Source: JAGQOZ01 sp041399205
GTDB lineage: Bacteria; Planctomycetota; Planctomycetia; Pirellulales; Pirellulaceae
Direction of reading: 5' to 3'
Assembly (NCBI GenBank): GCA_041399205.1
Contig: JAWKTK010000011.1
Location: forward strand, 213,817 to 277,816
Length of the DNA: 64,000 nucleotides
Numbering within the stretch: position 1 is the stretch's first letter; the number at the start of each line of letters is the position of its first letter. Made by a program: the position numbers and the translations under genes. This document shows, piece after piece, positions 45,840 to 55,283 of this stretch. The notes under the pieces were generated by a model. That model did not search any database and was not told the origin of the DNA. It saw nothing but the letters and a program-made list of their open reading frames with translations.

Positions 45840-46564
45840 ATGATCGTGAAGATTTCAGTAATTATCCCTGCTTTAAACGAAGCGGCTCGGATCAACGGCG
45901 GCCATCCAATCGGCAATGCGAAACCATGCAGATCAAATCATTGTCGTAGACGGCGGTAGTACCGATCAGACCGTGCAGGTTGCGCAATCATTTCCCGTTT
46001 ACGTGGTGCAGGCGAAAAAGGGCGCGACGCAATTAAACGTTACGGGTGTAGAACATGCTACCAACGAAGTGATCTTGTTTCTGCATGCCGATAACGTTTT
46101 AAGTGACGGTTGCTTGCATCAAATTCGAAGCGAACTGAGTGTAGATGCCGGGTCGCAGATTGCTGGCGGTGGCTTTCGACAGCGAATCGAACATCACGGC
46201 TCGGTCTTTCGACTAATCGAAGCGGGAAATGCTTGGCGAGCAGATCGTCTTGGGCTGTACTACGGTGATCAAGCCATCTTTGTCCAGCCACGTGCTGGAG
46301 GCGATCGGCGGTGTCCCCGTACTTCCGCTCATGGAAGATGTGCAGTTGATTCGACAAGTAAGACGTCATGGTCGCTTGGTCATGCTGCCCGGCCCGATTC
46401 GCGTCAGTAATCGTCGTTGGCAACAGCACGGAATTGTCCGACAGACGCTTCGCAACTGGGCTACGCTGGCCGCTTTCTTCGCCGGTGTTCCCCCGCATCA
46501 ATTGGCAAGATTCTATCCGACTCATACTGATTCGCCCCCTTCTTCTAACGCCGCCCACAAATAG
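45840..46564 (+). pseudogene. Family 2 glycosyltransferase (TIGR04283-like) with frameshifts
   Basis: The ATG at 45840 starts MIVKISVIIPALNEAARI. The frame shifts near 45895 to DQIIVVDGGSTDQTVQVAQS and VILFLHADNVLSDGCLHQIR, which carry the nucleotide-sugar and DxD-like sites. It continues to GLYYGDQAIFV and shifts again near 46285 to HVLEAIGGVPVLPLMEDVQL and RWQQHGIVRQTLRNWATLAA. Joined, it would be about 240 residues, as in the small GT2 proteins that accompany selenium- or radical-SAM-associated clusters. It is divergent from the broken Gfo/Idh gene. At least two indels break it. Confidence 0.72.
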
Positions 46565-46648
46565 CCTCGGCTGCCGCCAAAGAATCCGCGTCACACGCCA
46601 GCGATTCATGATTGTGTGTAATCGTAATTCATGGCTAGTGCAAAAAAA

Positions 46649-46678
46649 TTGACACGATTCGTCCTGCTGTTCTACCAT
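46649..46678 (+). promoter_or_regulatory. Predicted sigma-70 promoter of the Hint-domain gene
   Basis: A consensus -35 box TTGACA (46649-46654) and a -10-like box TACCAT (46673-46678) are separated by 18 bp. The start codon lies 23 bp downstream of the -10 box, with a strong ribosome site AAGGAGG in between. Confidence 0.55.
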
Positions 46679-46701
46679 GGCAGTTTGAAGGAGGAAGCAC
46701 A

Positions 46702-48519
46702 ATGTGCAAAGAAAAAATTTCCTGGTTGTCTCTGATCTTGTTGACAGGCGGCATGACGCAAGCCAACGAAGGGACGAAGACGGTAGATCAATTGGTTCGA
46801 GAAGCTCAGTTCAGAGAAATCGGTGGCGACTTGGCGACTCGCGATGCCTTGCTTGCCGAAGCTCTGCAGCTGGATGATGACCATCGGTTGGCACGTCACC
46901 GCAGCGGATTTCTACAAGTGGACAAGGATTGGGTGGCCATAGACGATTGGATGGACCAACAACAGCCGAATCGGATTCGAATGCAGTATGTTCGCAAACG
47001 AGACCGAACGGCGGATACGGCGGCGGCCCAGCTGGCATTGGCCAATTGGTGTGCCAGTCGCAAATTATTCGACGAGGAATCAGCGCATTTGCATCGCGTG
47101 GTCCAATTGCAATCGGATCATGAAGAAGCGAATCAACGATTGAGGCGCAGGCAAGTCAACGGTCGCTGGGTCGAAGCTAATTCGGGTGAAAACGCGTTCT
47201 TGCCAGTCGAATATGAAACGGCGTGGCGCATGTGGAGCGAACGAATTGAACGGTCGGCCGCTAAATTTCGACGTGGTTCGCAGCGTGCCGCCGAAGACGC
47301 TCGAACGGAACTGCGTGACATGCTGGATCGTTCGGCACTGCCTGCCATGGAAGTCTTTGTGCTGCATGCAGAACCCGATATCGCAGTAGAATTGGTGGCA
47401 TTGATAGCCGAACGCGACGATCTTGTGACATCTGGCTCGCTCGCTCGAATTTCAGTGTTGTCCAGCTTTCCAGAGATTCGCCAAGCGGCCGCCACCAGTT
47501 TGCAAACTCGGCCGCTGGACCATTTTGTGCCGATGCTGATTTCAGAAATGTCCGGCCAAATCGTTTCGCGGATGAATTCCGTCTTGGCCAACGGTCGAAT
47601 TACTTACCGACATGAATTTGTGCGTGAATCTCGCGACCACGAACAAGTTGTCGTGTTGGACAAAGTTTACGATCGTCGGCCGCAAGCCGTTCTAACCGAG
47701 GACGGCGGAGTTCCTTTGCCTGCGAATGCCAATCTGTTGATTGAATTGGCGAGATTGGAGGCTCGAGCACGAGCGCAGCGAGACATCCAGCAGACCGCTC
47801 GGCAGCGTGAACAAACAATGGCAGCGCAGAATGAATTGATTCGCCTGCGAAACGCTCGAATCGGCGAAGCACTGCGGATTGCGACTCGCGCAGAACTACC
47901 AGCCGTAGCAGATCGATGGTGGAGCTGGTGGGACGAACAAAATGAGGTCACGATGACTGGCCCTAAAGAGCAGGCGGTGAATTATTCTCGTGACGATGAA
48001 CTGATTGAAACAACTCCGCTGTTGTATAGCGGACCGACTCTTCAGCAAGTCACACAACGGCGCTGCGAATGCTTTGCTGCCGGCACGTTGGTCTGGACGG
48101 ACGGCGGAGTTCGAGCCATCGAGCGATTACGAGTCGGTGATCGTGTTGTCACTCAGAATGTCGCGACCGGTTCGATCGAATTGGGAATCGTGCTGGAAAC
48201 GACAGTGCGTCCGCCCGAGGAGTTATTAGAAATTCAAACCGCCGACGGCCAGCAACTGCAAGCCACACCTGGCCATTCGTTCTGGGTTTCAGGGCACGGC
48301 TGGATGATCGCTCGAGACCTGAAGTCCGGCATGGTGTTGCATTCACTAGACCGGCCGCAGAAGATTACTGCCATTACGAGCGGTTCAAAGCAGGAAGCTT
48401 ACAATTTAGTGGTCGATCGACACCATTGCTACTTCGTTGGTTCGAACCGCATTCTGTCTCACGACAACACGGAACGACGGCCAACCGATTCGCTCATTCC
48501 CGGCTGGAATGGCCAATAG
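46702..48519 (+). CDS. Exported protein with C-terminal Hint (intein-like) domain
   Basis: The 605-residue protein begins with a signal peptide (about residues 1-21, ending MTQAN). TPR- or helix-rich regions follow (about 30-450), with REAQFREIGGDLATRDALLA, a basic region and long helices (EARARAQRDIQQTARQREQT). The last about 150 residues form a Hint domain: the nucleophile Cys in ECFAAGTLVWTDGG, RVGDRVVTQN, the His in ATPGHSFWVSGHGWM, and the C-terminal block YNLVVDRHHCYFVGSNRILS followed by HDN. This is a complete autoprocessing set except that only about 13 residues follow the splice-like junction. Cleavage at HDN would release a short peptide. Hint domains often release toxins, but no toxin domain is present. 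Confidence 0.88.
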   Translation: MCKEKISWLSLILLTGGMTQANEGTKTVDQLVREAQFREIGGDLATRDALLAEALQLDDDHRLARHRSGFLQVDKDWVAIDDWMDQQQPNRIRMQYVRKRDRTADTAAAQLALANWCASRKLFDEESAHLHRVVQLQSDHEEANQRLRRRQVNGRWVEANSGENAFLPVEYETAWRMWSERIERSAAKFRRGSQRAAEDARTELRDMLDRSALPAMEVFVLHAEPDIAVELVALIAERDDLVTSGSLARISVLSSFPEIRQAAATSLQTRPLDHFVPMLISEMSGQIVSRMNSVLANGRITYRHEFVRESRDHEQVVVLDKVYDRRPQAVLTEDGGVPLPANANLLIELARLEARARAQRDIQQTARQREQTMAAQNELIRLRNARIGEALRIATRAELPAVADRWWSWWDEQNEVTMTGPKEQAVNYSRDDELIETTPLLYSGPTLQQVTQRRCECFAAGTLVWTDGGVRAIERLRVGDRVVTQNVATGSIELGIVLETTVRPPEELLEIQTADGQQLQATPGHSFWVSGHGWMIARDLKSGMVLHSLDRPQKITAITSGSKQEAYNLVVDRHHCYFVGSNRILSHDNTERRPTDSLIPGWNGQ

Positions 48520-48537
48520 TTGTCGAAGGCATCTAAC

Positions 48538-48568
48538 AAAAAAAAAGGCGAACCCGTTTTGGTTCGCC
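48538..48568 (-). terminator. Rho-independent terminator of the DUF1598 gene
   Basis: On the minus strand GGCGAACC pairs with GGTTCGCC (8 bp, with a 6-base loop) and is followed by nine T (the A run at 48538-48546). It lies about 35 bp beyond the DUF1598 stop and may also stop the convergent Hint gene. Confidence 0.88.
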
Positions 48569-48603
48569 CTTCCTGTTTTGAGTAGACTTGAGCAGACTTC
48601 TGG

Positions 48604-49953
48604 CTAGTTCCACCAAAAACCTTCCGGCTTGTATTCTACTTGCGAACGAACGTTGCTCAGGCGAGGACTCACTTGCGATGTCGTCGCGGCTTGCCACGAA
48701 TCGACCGAAACGCCGCCCGACGCGGTGATGATGTAGTCGCGGCCTCGCTTCATGACGGAACACTGGGTTCCTACCGATTTGGGCGAGTTCAGGACTTCAA
48801 TTTCGGCACCCGTCGATTGGTAGATCATCGGCAATTCACAGCCAGTCGTTTCCAACATGCCTTCATTTTGAATTAGCGCGGCAATGACGCACATGTCCAT
48901 GGCGTTTCTCAGTTGACCAAAGATTGCTTCTTGCTTGGACAACGCTTCAAAATGCTTGGTCATGTCGTCAGCCCATTGCTGAGCAATCGGATTGGCCTTG
49001 CCCGCTTGCTGGGCCACACCGTTGGCATCCATGAAACTGTCTTCAGTCATGGCCTTCACGCCTTGCCCGCGAAGCTCCCAAGCCAAACCGTCTTCACTTT
49101 TGGACAAAGGAGCGTAATCGGTGGCCAACCACCAACGAGGCATCATGTTGGTCAACTTGGTTCGACTGCTTTGCATCATCGACAAAAAGCTTTCCAAGTC
49201 GGCAATGGGAGAATCTTCCAGTCCCATGGCAATGCGTTTCATGCGGTAATCCGCTGCCACTAGGACTCGAGCCAAATGGCTGGTTTGGGGCACGCCGGTA
49301 ACAGTGATCATTTGATCGCCCAGAGCCTGAGTGATGCCGTCCAATACTTGAGGCTGATACGATTTGCCGTCCAGGTACTTTCGCATGGCTACCACGCCTT
49401 CTGGACGAGGATCAATCGAACAGCTGATGCCGCCTTGCCGAGCCATTTCGGAGCTTCGCAAGGCCACAATCAAATCTTCCAGCAAACAGACCGGTTGGCC
49501 CGAGGTTTCGCCCACCACATTGCCCGCCTGATCCAGTGTCCAACCTTCGCCGGGGCCCGCCAGAACAATGTCAGTCTTCTCTGGGTATAGGAAAACATAT
49601 TTGATTCGTTGGATTCCGGCCAAATACTTGATTTCGTCGGGAAGGTCGCGAACTTCCTTGGTCGCCGAAGCTTCAATGGCCGCGTTGATTTGACGCAGCG
49701 ATATCTTTCGCATTTCGGTCGGTTGTGCCGCTTCTGCTGGTACGTCTGTCATGCGGCCCTGCATGGCCTTGACCAACGATTGAGTGGCTTCGACAGTGGG
49801 CTGGCTAAGTACACCACTCGCATCAATGGCCACACCACCAACCGCACCGTTGCGGAAGAATCCGCCGCCAGCGTACAGCGGCGAACTGAATTGCGAAAAA
49901 AGCACTGCAAAGATCGCCAATCCGGCAACTCGGCAGGAACGAAGGGATTGCAT
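48604..49953 (-). CDS. DUF1598 family exported protein
   Basis: The 449-residue protein starts with a signal peptide (MQSLRSCRVAGLAIFAVLFS, ending LYAGG). The body matches the planctomycete DUF1598 family: GGVAIDASGVLSQPTVEATQ, RKISLRQINAAIEASATKEV, YLAGIQRIKYVFLYPEKTDI, GPGEGWTLDQAGNVVGETSG and SCSIDPRPEGVVAMRKYL. The end is MKRGRDYIITASGGVSVDSW. The function is unknown, and such genes are found only in Planctomycetes-like genomes as far as I know. The promoter must lie in the about 390 bp before the divergent activator gene. Confidence 0.9.
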   Translation of the reverse strand: MQSLRSCRVAGLAIFAVLFSQFSSPLYAGGGFFRNGAVGGVAIDASGVLSQPTVEATQSLVKAMQGRMTDVPAEAAQPTEMRKISLRQINAAIEASATKEVRDLPDEIKYLAGIQRIKYVFLYPEKTDIVLAGPGEGWTLDQAGNVVGETSGQPVCLLEDLIVALRSSEMARQGGISCSIDPRPEGVVAMRKYLDGKSYQPQVLDGITQALGDQMITVTGVPQTSHLARVLVAADYRMKRIAMGLEDSPIADLESFLSMMQSSRTKLTNMMPRWWLATDYAPLSKSEDGLAWELRGQGVKAMTEDSFMDANGVAQQAGKANPIAQQWADDMTKHFEALSKQEAIFGQLRNAMDMCVIAALIQNEGMLETTGCELPMIYQSTGAEIEVLNSPKSVGTQCSVMKRGRDYIITASGGVSVDSWQAATTSQVSPRLSNVRSQVEYKPEGFWWN

Positions 49954-50346
49954 AATGGAGCTCCGTAACTTGCGTGAACCACCTCACACTTGGGGGGTTC
50001 AAGCCTCTTAGAAATGTCCCGTAAAGAGAAAGCCGCAGAATACCTACAGCTCGCCACGCTTTATCTATCTTACTAGACTCGCTTTAACATACCTCTGCGA
50101 CCTGGAATTTTCAAGAAAACTTCAATCCGGCCGGTTATTCCCGATTCTAACGCGCATGTATCCCCAGCTGCCAAAACACTGCTCAATTTCCAGTATTTAT
50201 CAACTTGAATTCCAAGTATTCTCGCGACTAATGTAAGTCAGATGTGTACAATTCTGCTGCACTTCCATTTGATTCGCTGTTTCATCATTCAAACATGTCA
50301 AGTTGGCTGATCTAGCGAACGGGAAAATAAAGAACTGTTGGTTTCT
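49954..50346. other. Divergent promoter region, no gene seen
   Basis: About 390 bp separate the DUF1598 gene and the FHA-sigma54 activator, which are transcribed away from each other. I found no gene or clear consensus promoter. The sequence is relatively AT-rich near 50180-50260. Confidence 0.5.
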
Positions 50347-52351
50347 ATGTTGGCATACTTGGTTATCCGCGAGGTTCGAAATGGACCGACGTTTTTCGTC
50401 TGGTAGAGGGGCGAACCGTCACGATAGGACGCAGCCGACAAACCAAATTGTTGTCAAGGATGAACGCTGCAGTCGTCATCATGCCGAAATCTTCTTATCC
50501 GAAGGCCAGTGGATACTTCGTGATTTGGATAGTCGCAACGGAACGATGATTGGCGAAGAACGCATTATCGGTGACCGAGTTTTAGCGGCAGGCGAAATCA
50601 TTCGCATCGCACACGCTCAACTGGCGTTTGTCCACGACCTTTCGGAAGCCTTTCCAGAAACACCTGAAGGTCAGCGGCAAGACGAAACGGTTGTCGGGCA
50701 AACGGAAGACGGCGATGTGCTGGAAACCAACGAACCGACGACTATCACGCATCGCAAGGGCCAAACGAAGTTTCTTAGCCGTCGTGACGAAGAAGACGAT
50801 CAAGCCGCAATTCCTCGTGTCGGTCAAGCTGCTGCCAAACTGTGCCGAATTGCCTTTGAACTAGCCAATCAACCCGATGTGAATGCCGTGTCCAATTTGG
50901 CGTTGGACGGCTTGCTGGAAGGAACACACGCCAACGCCGGCGCTGTATTGCTGGCCCCGACGGACGTTGCCAACGTCACCAGTGGCAACGACCTGAATTT
51001 GATTCTGTCCAAGACACAAGACGGTGTGAAGTATCATCGAGTTTCCAACTTTCTGGCCACCATGGTCATGAAAGAAGGTGAAGCCGTGTTGGCTCGAAAC
51101 GTGGAAGGCGACAGCACGTTAGCCAGCCGAGACAGTCACGGCGAAATTCACGCTACCAGCGTTCTGTGCGCGCCCATTCGTCAAGACGGCAAGGTCGTCG
51201 GGCTGATTCATCTCTATTCCACCAACCCAGATCAAGTTCCTGATCCGGATGATTTAGAATTTTCGCTGGCCGTGGCCGACAACGTGGCTTTGGCGCTCAA
51301 GACATTGGGCCGACAACAGGAACTGGCGGAAAACCTAAACGTCACACAAGTAGAAGTCAAACAACTACGAAAACAATTGGGTGCCGCCAGCGAAATTGTG
51401 GGATCGAGTCCGCTGATGATGCGAGTTCAGCAGGAGGTCTTGCGAGCGGCCCCTAGTCGCGCGACTGTGTTGATTCGCGGTGAAAGTGGTGTCGGCAAGG
51501 AATTGGTGGCGCGAGCGGTTCATTACGCGAGCCCTCGGAAGAAAGGCCCGTTCGTCTGTTTGAACTGCGCTGCGCTTTCGGAAACGTTATTGGAAAGCGA
51601 ATTGTTCGGACACGAACGCGGTGCATTTACTGGCGCTACCGACCGCAAGATGGGCAAATTTGAAGCGGCCGATCAAGGCACGTTGATGCTGGACGAAATT
51701 GGCGAAATGAGCCCGCAGATTCAGGCCAAATTCTTGCGAGTCTTGGAAGGACATCCATTTGAACGCGTTGGCGGTAGTCGAGCGATCAAGGTGGACGTCC
51801 GAGTCATCGCGGCAACGAATCGTGACCTGGAAAAGGCTGTGCAAGAAGGAGTGTTCCGCCGTGACTTGTATTTTCGACTACGCGTAGTGGAAATCATGGT
51901 TCCGCCGCTTCTCAAACGCGCGGTAGTCGTCATTGATATCGCCGAACACTTCCTGAAAAGCTACGTGGCCGAAATTGGCCGCAAGCTGGAAGGTTTCACG
52001 CCGGAAGCTCGTGAACAACTCCAGCAATATCGTTGGCCGGGCAACGTCCGCGAACTGAAGAACGTGGTGGAGCGCGCCGTCGTGTTGGCTCGAGGTAATT
52101 ACGTCGACGTGGAAGATTTGAATCTTTCCAATTTGGCCACAGTGGGCGATTCGACCGTTATGCCCGCGAACCTAAATTCGTACGAACCGCTGACCTTGGC
52201 CGAAGTGGAGCGACGTCACATCATCGCGACGCTGCGTCAAACGAATTGGAACAAAAGCCGCACCGCGCGAACATTAGGCATCGAACGTTCGACACTGGAC
52301 CGCAAGATTCGCCGTTACGGAATTGTGGAAGAGGTCGGGCGGTCCAACTAG
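50347..52351 (+). CDS. FHA-GAF sigma-54-dependent transcriptional activator
   Basis: The ATG at 50347 begins an FHA domain (MLAYLVIRE, then WTDVFRLVEGRTVTIGRS, IVVKDERCSRHHAEIFLSEG). The first about 35 codons need two one-base corrections (a G near 50374, a C near 50434) to stay in one frame; after 50440 the frame is clean. A GAF domain follows (about residues 165-345; VSNLALDGLLEGTHANAGAV), then the AAA+ activator domain with Walker A RGESGVGKELVARAVHY, the sigma-54 contact loop ESELFGHERGAFTGA, Walker B GTLMLDEIGEM and WPGNVRELKNVVERAV. A Fis-type helix-turn-helix ends the protein (NWNKSRTARTLGIERSTLD). Phosphothreonine binding by FHA suggests regulation by a Ser/Thr kinase. Confidence 0.92.
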
Positions 52352-52364
52352 GTACAACAATGCC

Positions 52365-53522
52365 TTATCGACCAACGCCACTGGCGATCAGTGCTTGGTC
52401 CAGGTCCTGCCACAGATCGTTCACCGATTCCAGGCCCACCGAGATACGGATCAATTCGTCTTTGATGCCAAATGCCGCTCGATCTTTGGCGTCGTAACTG
52501 GCATGCGACATCGACGCAGGCTGTTCAATCAGCGATTCCACAGCGCCCAGGCTGACCGCCAATTGGAACAGTTTGGTCGATTCGACAAACTGCTTGGCTT
52601 GAGCAAACGTACCGGCAATTTCAAAACTGAGCATCGCTCCGAACTGGCCGTCCATTTGTCGCTTCGCGATGTCATGGCCAGGATGATTCGTCAAACCGGG
52701 ATAGAGCACTCGGGCGATTCGCGAATCTGCCTCTAATCGCGTTGCCAGCTCCATAGCTGTTCGACTCTGTTCGCGCACTCGTAGCTCCAGCGTCTTCAAG
52801 CCTCGGCTGCACAAGAACGAATCAAACGGAGACATTACCGCGCCGGTGGCGTTTTGAATGAAGTAGAGCCGGTCAAACAGTTCCTTATCTTTCACGACCA
52901 GCGTGCCGCCCAGTACGTCGCTGTGGCCGCCGAAATATTTTGTGGCTGAATGCATCACCATGTCCGCGCCCAGCTCCAGTGGCCGAGTCAGCACGGGCGT
53001 GGCAAAGGTATTGTCGACGCCCAGCAACGCCCCGTGGCGGTGAGCAATCTCGGCGCAGGCGGCAATGTCGGTGATAGACATCAGCGGATTGCCAGGGCTT
53101 TCAATCCAAGCGATCTTGGTTTGCGGAGTAAACGCGGCGGCAAACGAGTCTAAGTCTGTTGCATTGGCCAACGAAACAGCAACGCCGTGATGATTGACGA
53201 CTTTGTGCAGCAAGCGATATGTGCCGCCATAAATATCCGAACCGGCAACCACATGATCACCTTGCCGCAGCAGTTCCATGGCGCAATGTGTGGCGGCCAT
53301 GCCAGACGCGAAGGCCAACGCTCCGCAGCCCGATTCCAAATTGGCGATGGTGGTTTCCAGATTCGCTCGAGTTGGATTGCCGCTGCGACTGTAGTCGAAT
53401 TCTCCCCATTCGCCGGCACCTGGTTGCACAAAAGTACTGGCAACATAAATTGGTGGCACCACGGCACCGGTGGACGGATCCTTTTTGTTGCCCACGTGGA
53501 TCGCTCGAGTTCGAAAATCCAT
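52365..53522 (-). CDS. PLP-dependent transsulfuration enzyme (cystathionine gamma-synthase/lyase type)
   Basis: The 385-residue protein belongs to the Cys/Met metabolism PLP family. It has FRTRAIHVGNKKDPSTGAVV, PPIYVASTF, DYSRSGNPTRANLETTIANL, FASGMAATHCAMELLRQGDH, the PLP-contacting Asp in ALLGVDNTFATP and the Schiff-base Lys in MVMHSATKYFGGHSDVLGG. The usual Tyr of the YSRSGNPT motif is present, and the C-terminal SLGAVESLIEQPASMSHASY matches the family. It would form or cleave cystathionine in methionine and cysteine metabolism; sequence alone does not separate synthase from lyase. It lies 13 bp downstream of a paralogous enzyme, so the pair is an operon and may cover both steps. Confidence 0.93.
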   Translation of the reverse strand: MDFRTRAIHVGNKKDPSTGAVVPPIYVASTFVQPGAGEWGEFDYSRSGNPTRANLETTIANLESGCGALAFASGMAATHCAMELLRQGDHVVAGSDIYGGTYRLLHKVVNHHGVAVSLANATDLDSFAAAFTPQTKIAWIESPGNPLMSITDIAACAEIAHRHGALLGVDNTFATPVLTRPLELGADMVMHSATKYFGGHSDVLGGTLVVKDKELFDRLYFIQNATGAVMSPFDSFLCSRGLKTLELRVREQSRTAMELATRLEADSRIARVLYPGLTNHPGHDIAKRQMDGQFGAMLSFEIAGTFAQAKQFVESTKLFQLAVSLGAVESLIEQPASMSHASYDAKDRAAFGIKDELIRISVGLESVNDLWQDLDQALIASGVGR

Positions 53523-53535
53523 AATTGCTTGCTCG

Positions 53536-54786
53536 CTATGCGTCTAACGCTTGTGATAAATCGTTGATTAAGTCTTCCGTGTTTTCGATCCCGCAAGCCA
53601 AACGAATCATATTGTCATAGATGCCCCATTCCTGACGTTGTTCGGGGGTCGCTTGAAAGTAGCTCATCACCAGCGGCTGTTCAATCAATGATTCAACGCC
53701 ACCCAGACTGGGCGCAATTTTCGGGATCTGTGCCGCGTCGACAATATTTGCGGTCGCTCGCCAATCTGCATCCTTCACCAAGAACGTAATCAAGCCACCG
53801 TAGCCTCGCATCGTTTTCTTGGCGACTTCGTAATAAGGATGGCTCGGAAGGCCCGGATAATAGACTTTTTCTACCTTCGGATGGCTCTCTAAGAATTCAG
53901 CCACGGCCATGCCGTTTTCATTGTGACGCTGCATGCGCAGTTCAAACGTCTTCAGGCCGCGTTCCAGTAAATACGCGTTGTGAGGAGAATTGATGCCGCC
54001 CATGATGCCTCGTAGATTTCGAACTGGCTCCATCTTTTCGGCCGAACCGACAATGACTCCGGCCAGCAGATCGTTGTGGCCGCCCAGATACTTTGTGGCC
54101 GAATGTAGCACATAGTCCACGCCATAATCCAATGGCCGAACGTTGTACGGTGTGGCCAACGTAGCGTCGATCAGTGTCTGGACGCCATGCTTTTTGCCAA
54201 GCTCTGAAAATTGCTCTAAATCCACCACGCTCAGGTGCGGATTGGTAGGCGATTCGCTGACCAGCATCTTGGTATTGCTGTTGATGGCGTCTTCCATAGC
54301 TTGGTAGTTACAGGCTTCCACTTGCCGAGTCACCACGCCGAAGCGAGAAAGGTGTTTGGTACAGAATTCTCGGCTGCGGTGATAACATTCGTTGAAGAAA
54401 ATCACTTCATCGCCGGCGTTCAACACGGACATCAGCACGCCAACAATGGCGGACATACCGCTGGAAAACAAGACGGCTGATTCGCCACCTTCGATGGCAG
54501 CCAACTTGCGTTCGACTACGCGTTCGCCCGGGTTACCATAACGTCCGTATTCTTCGCGAAGTTGTCCTTGTTCGATATAGTCGATAACTGACTGCGTATC
54601 GGAAAACGTGTACGTGGATGCGCAAAAGATGGGATCGGTAATCGAATCGCCCGGCTTTTGTTTCGCTTCACCGCCATGCACGGCGACGGTCGAAATACCG
54701 TTGTTTTGAACATTCACGGGCGAAAATTGACGCGAACGGTCCGAATTCGATGACGACTGATTCATGGGTTTCGATTTGGTGGGCAT
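53536..54786 (-). CDS. PLP-dependent transsulfuration enzyme, paralogue
   Basis: The start at ATG 54786 (MPTKSKPMNQSSSNSDR) is chosen because a terminator lies at 54856-54883, inside the longest open frame. ATG 54765 is also possible. The protein has NGISTVAVHGGEAKQKPGDS, ITDPIFCASTYTFSDTQ, EYGRYGNPGERVVERKLAAI, LFSSGMSAIVGVLMSVLNAG and the Lys in YVLHSATKYLGGHNDLLAGV. GGINSPHNAYLLERGLKTFE and SLGGVESLIEQPLVMSYF are further matches. It is more similar to plant-like cystathionine gamma-synthases than its neighbour is, so a synthase role is slightly more likely here. Paired genes of this kind suggest transsulfuration in both directions or different substrates. Confidence 0.9.
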   Translation of the reverse strand: MPTKSKPMNQSSSNSDRSRQFSPVNVQNNGISTVAVHGGEAKQKPGDSITDPIFCASTYTFSDTQSVIDYIEQGQLREEYGRYGNPGERVVERKLAAIEGGESAVLFSSGMSAIVGVLMSVLNAGDEVIFFNECYHRSREFCTKHLSRFGVVTRQVEACNYQAMEDAINSNTKMLVSESPTNPHLSVVDLEQFSELGKKHGVQTLIDATLATPYNVRPLDYGVDYVLHSATKYLGGHNDLLAGVIVGSAEKMEPVRNLRGIMGGINSPHNAYLLERGLKTFELRMQRHNENGMAVAEFLESHPKVEKVYYPGLPSHPYYEVAKKTMRGYGGLITFLVKDADWRATANIVDAAQIPKIAPSLGGVESLIEQPLVMSYFQATPEQRQEWGIYDNMIRLACGIENTEDLINDLSQALDA

Positions 54787-55283
54787 AATGATTTTTGGCG
54801 AACGAATGACACGCCTGAAAAGTCCGGAAAGCAATTTCGACTTTCCTACAGGCATAAAAAAAGCGAACCTCGTCGAGATTCGCGGCATGCTACAAAAGCT
54901 TGATCATTCGCATCACCATTGCCTTGCCAGTGAAATCTAGCACGCCGGTGAATGATTTGGCTCTTTAGCAGATAAAGGCTGCAATCGGCCGCAAATCCCT
55001 CAACACACAGCATTGTAGACTGGACTTGGTTTGACTGCAACCAGCATCCAGCCGAACGGTTTGCCCAAGTTGGCTTACGCCGCACTGCGACAAAATTACA
55101 CCACACTTAGTCGCCAAACTCGTTTGCGTGGGCAACAACTGTCAAGCCAGCTATCCCCACAGTCGGTGGACGCATGTTCGCTTCTTTCTGGACGCAAACT
55201 GCGATTCGAGTCTACAATCGGAGCGGTCGAACGACAATAATGATAGTCTTAAACCATATTTCTGTACAAACGGAAAGCCGAAG
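54787..55283 (-). promoter_or_regulatory. Leader region of the transsulfuration operon, attenuator-like
   Basis: About 70-100 bp upstream of the first start codon the leader contains an intrinsic terminator (54856-54883). Upstream of it, on the minus strand, ATCATTC pairs with GAATGAT around a GC-rich inner part, and the block GAGGGA...GGCCGATTGCAGCC followed by GTGCTAGATTTC has a faint likeness to a SAM-I core. No riboswitch family matches convincingly. The divergent gene begins at 55284, so its promoter shares this region. Confidence 0.35.
54856..54883 (-). terminator. Intrinsic terminator inside the transsulfuration leader
   Basis: On the minus strand GCGAATCTC pairs with GAGGTTCGC (9 bp with one G-T pair) around the loop GAC, followed by seven T. 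No gene ends just upstream of it, so it probably acts as an attenuator. Confidence 0.85.

Noticed and set aside
54900..55020. SAM-I riboswitch upstream of the transsulfuration genes
   Set aside because: Only scattered blocks look similar; the P1 stem and the GGCAACC segment are missing, so I only call it an attenuator-like leader.
54846..55106. 86-codon minus-strand frame in the transsulfuration leader
   Set aside because: It runs through the terminator hairpin and has no start signal; the composition is not protein-like.
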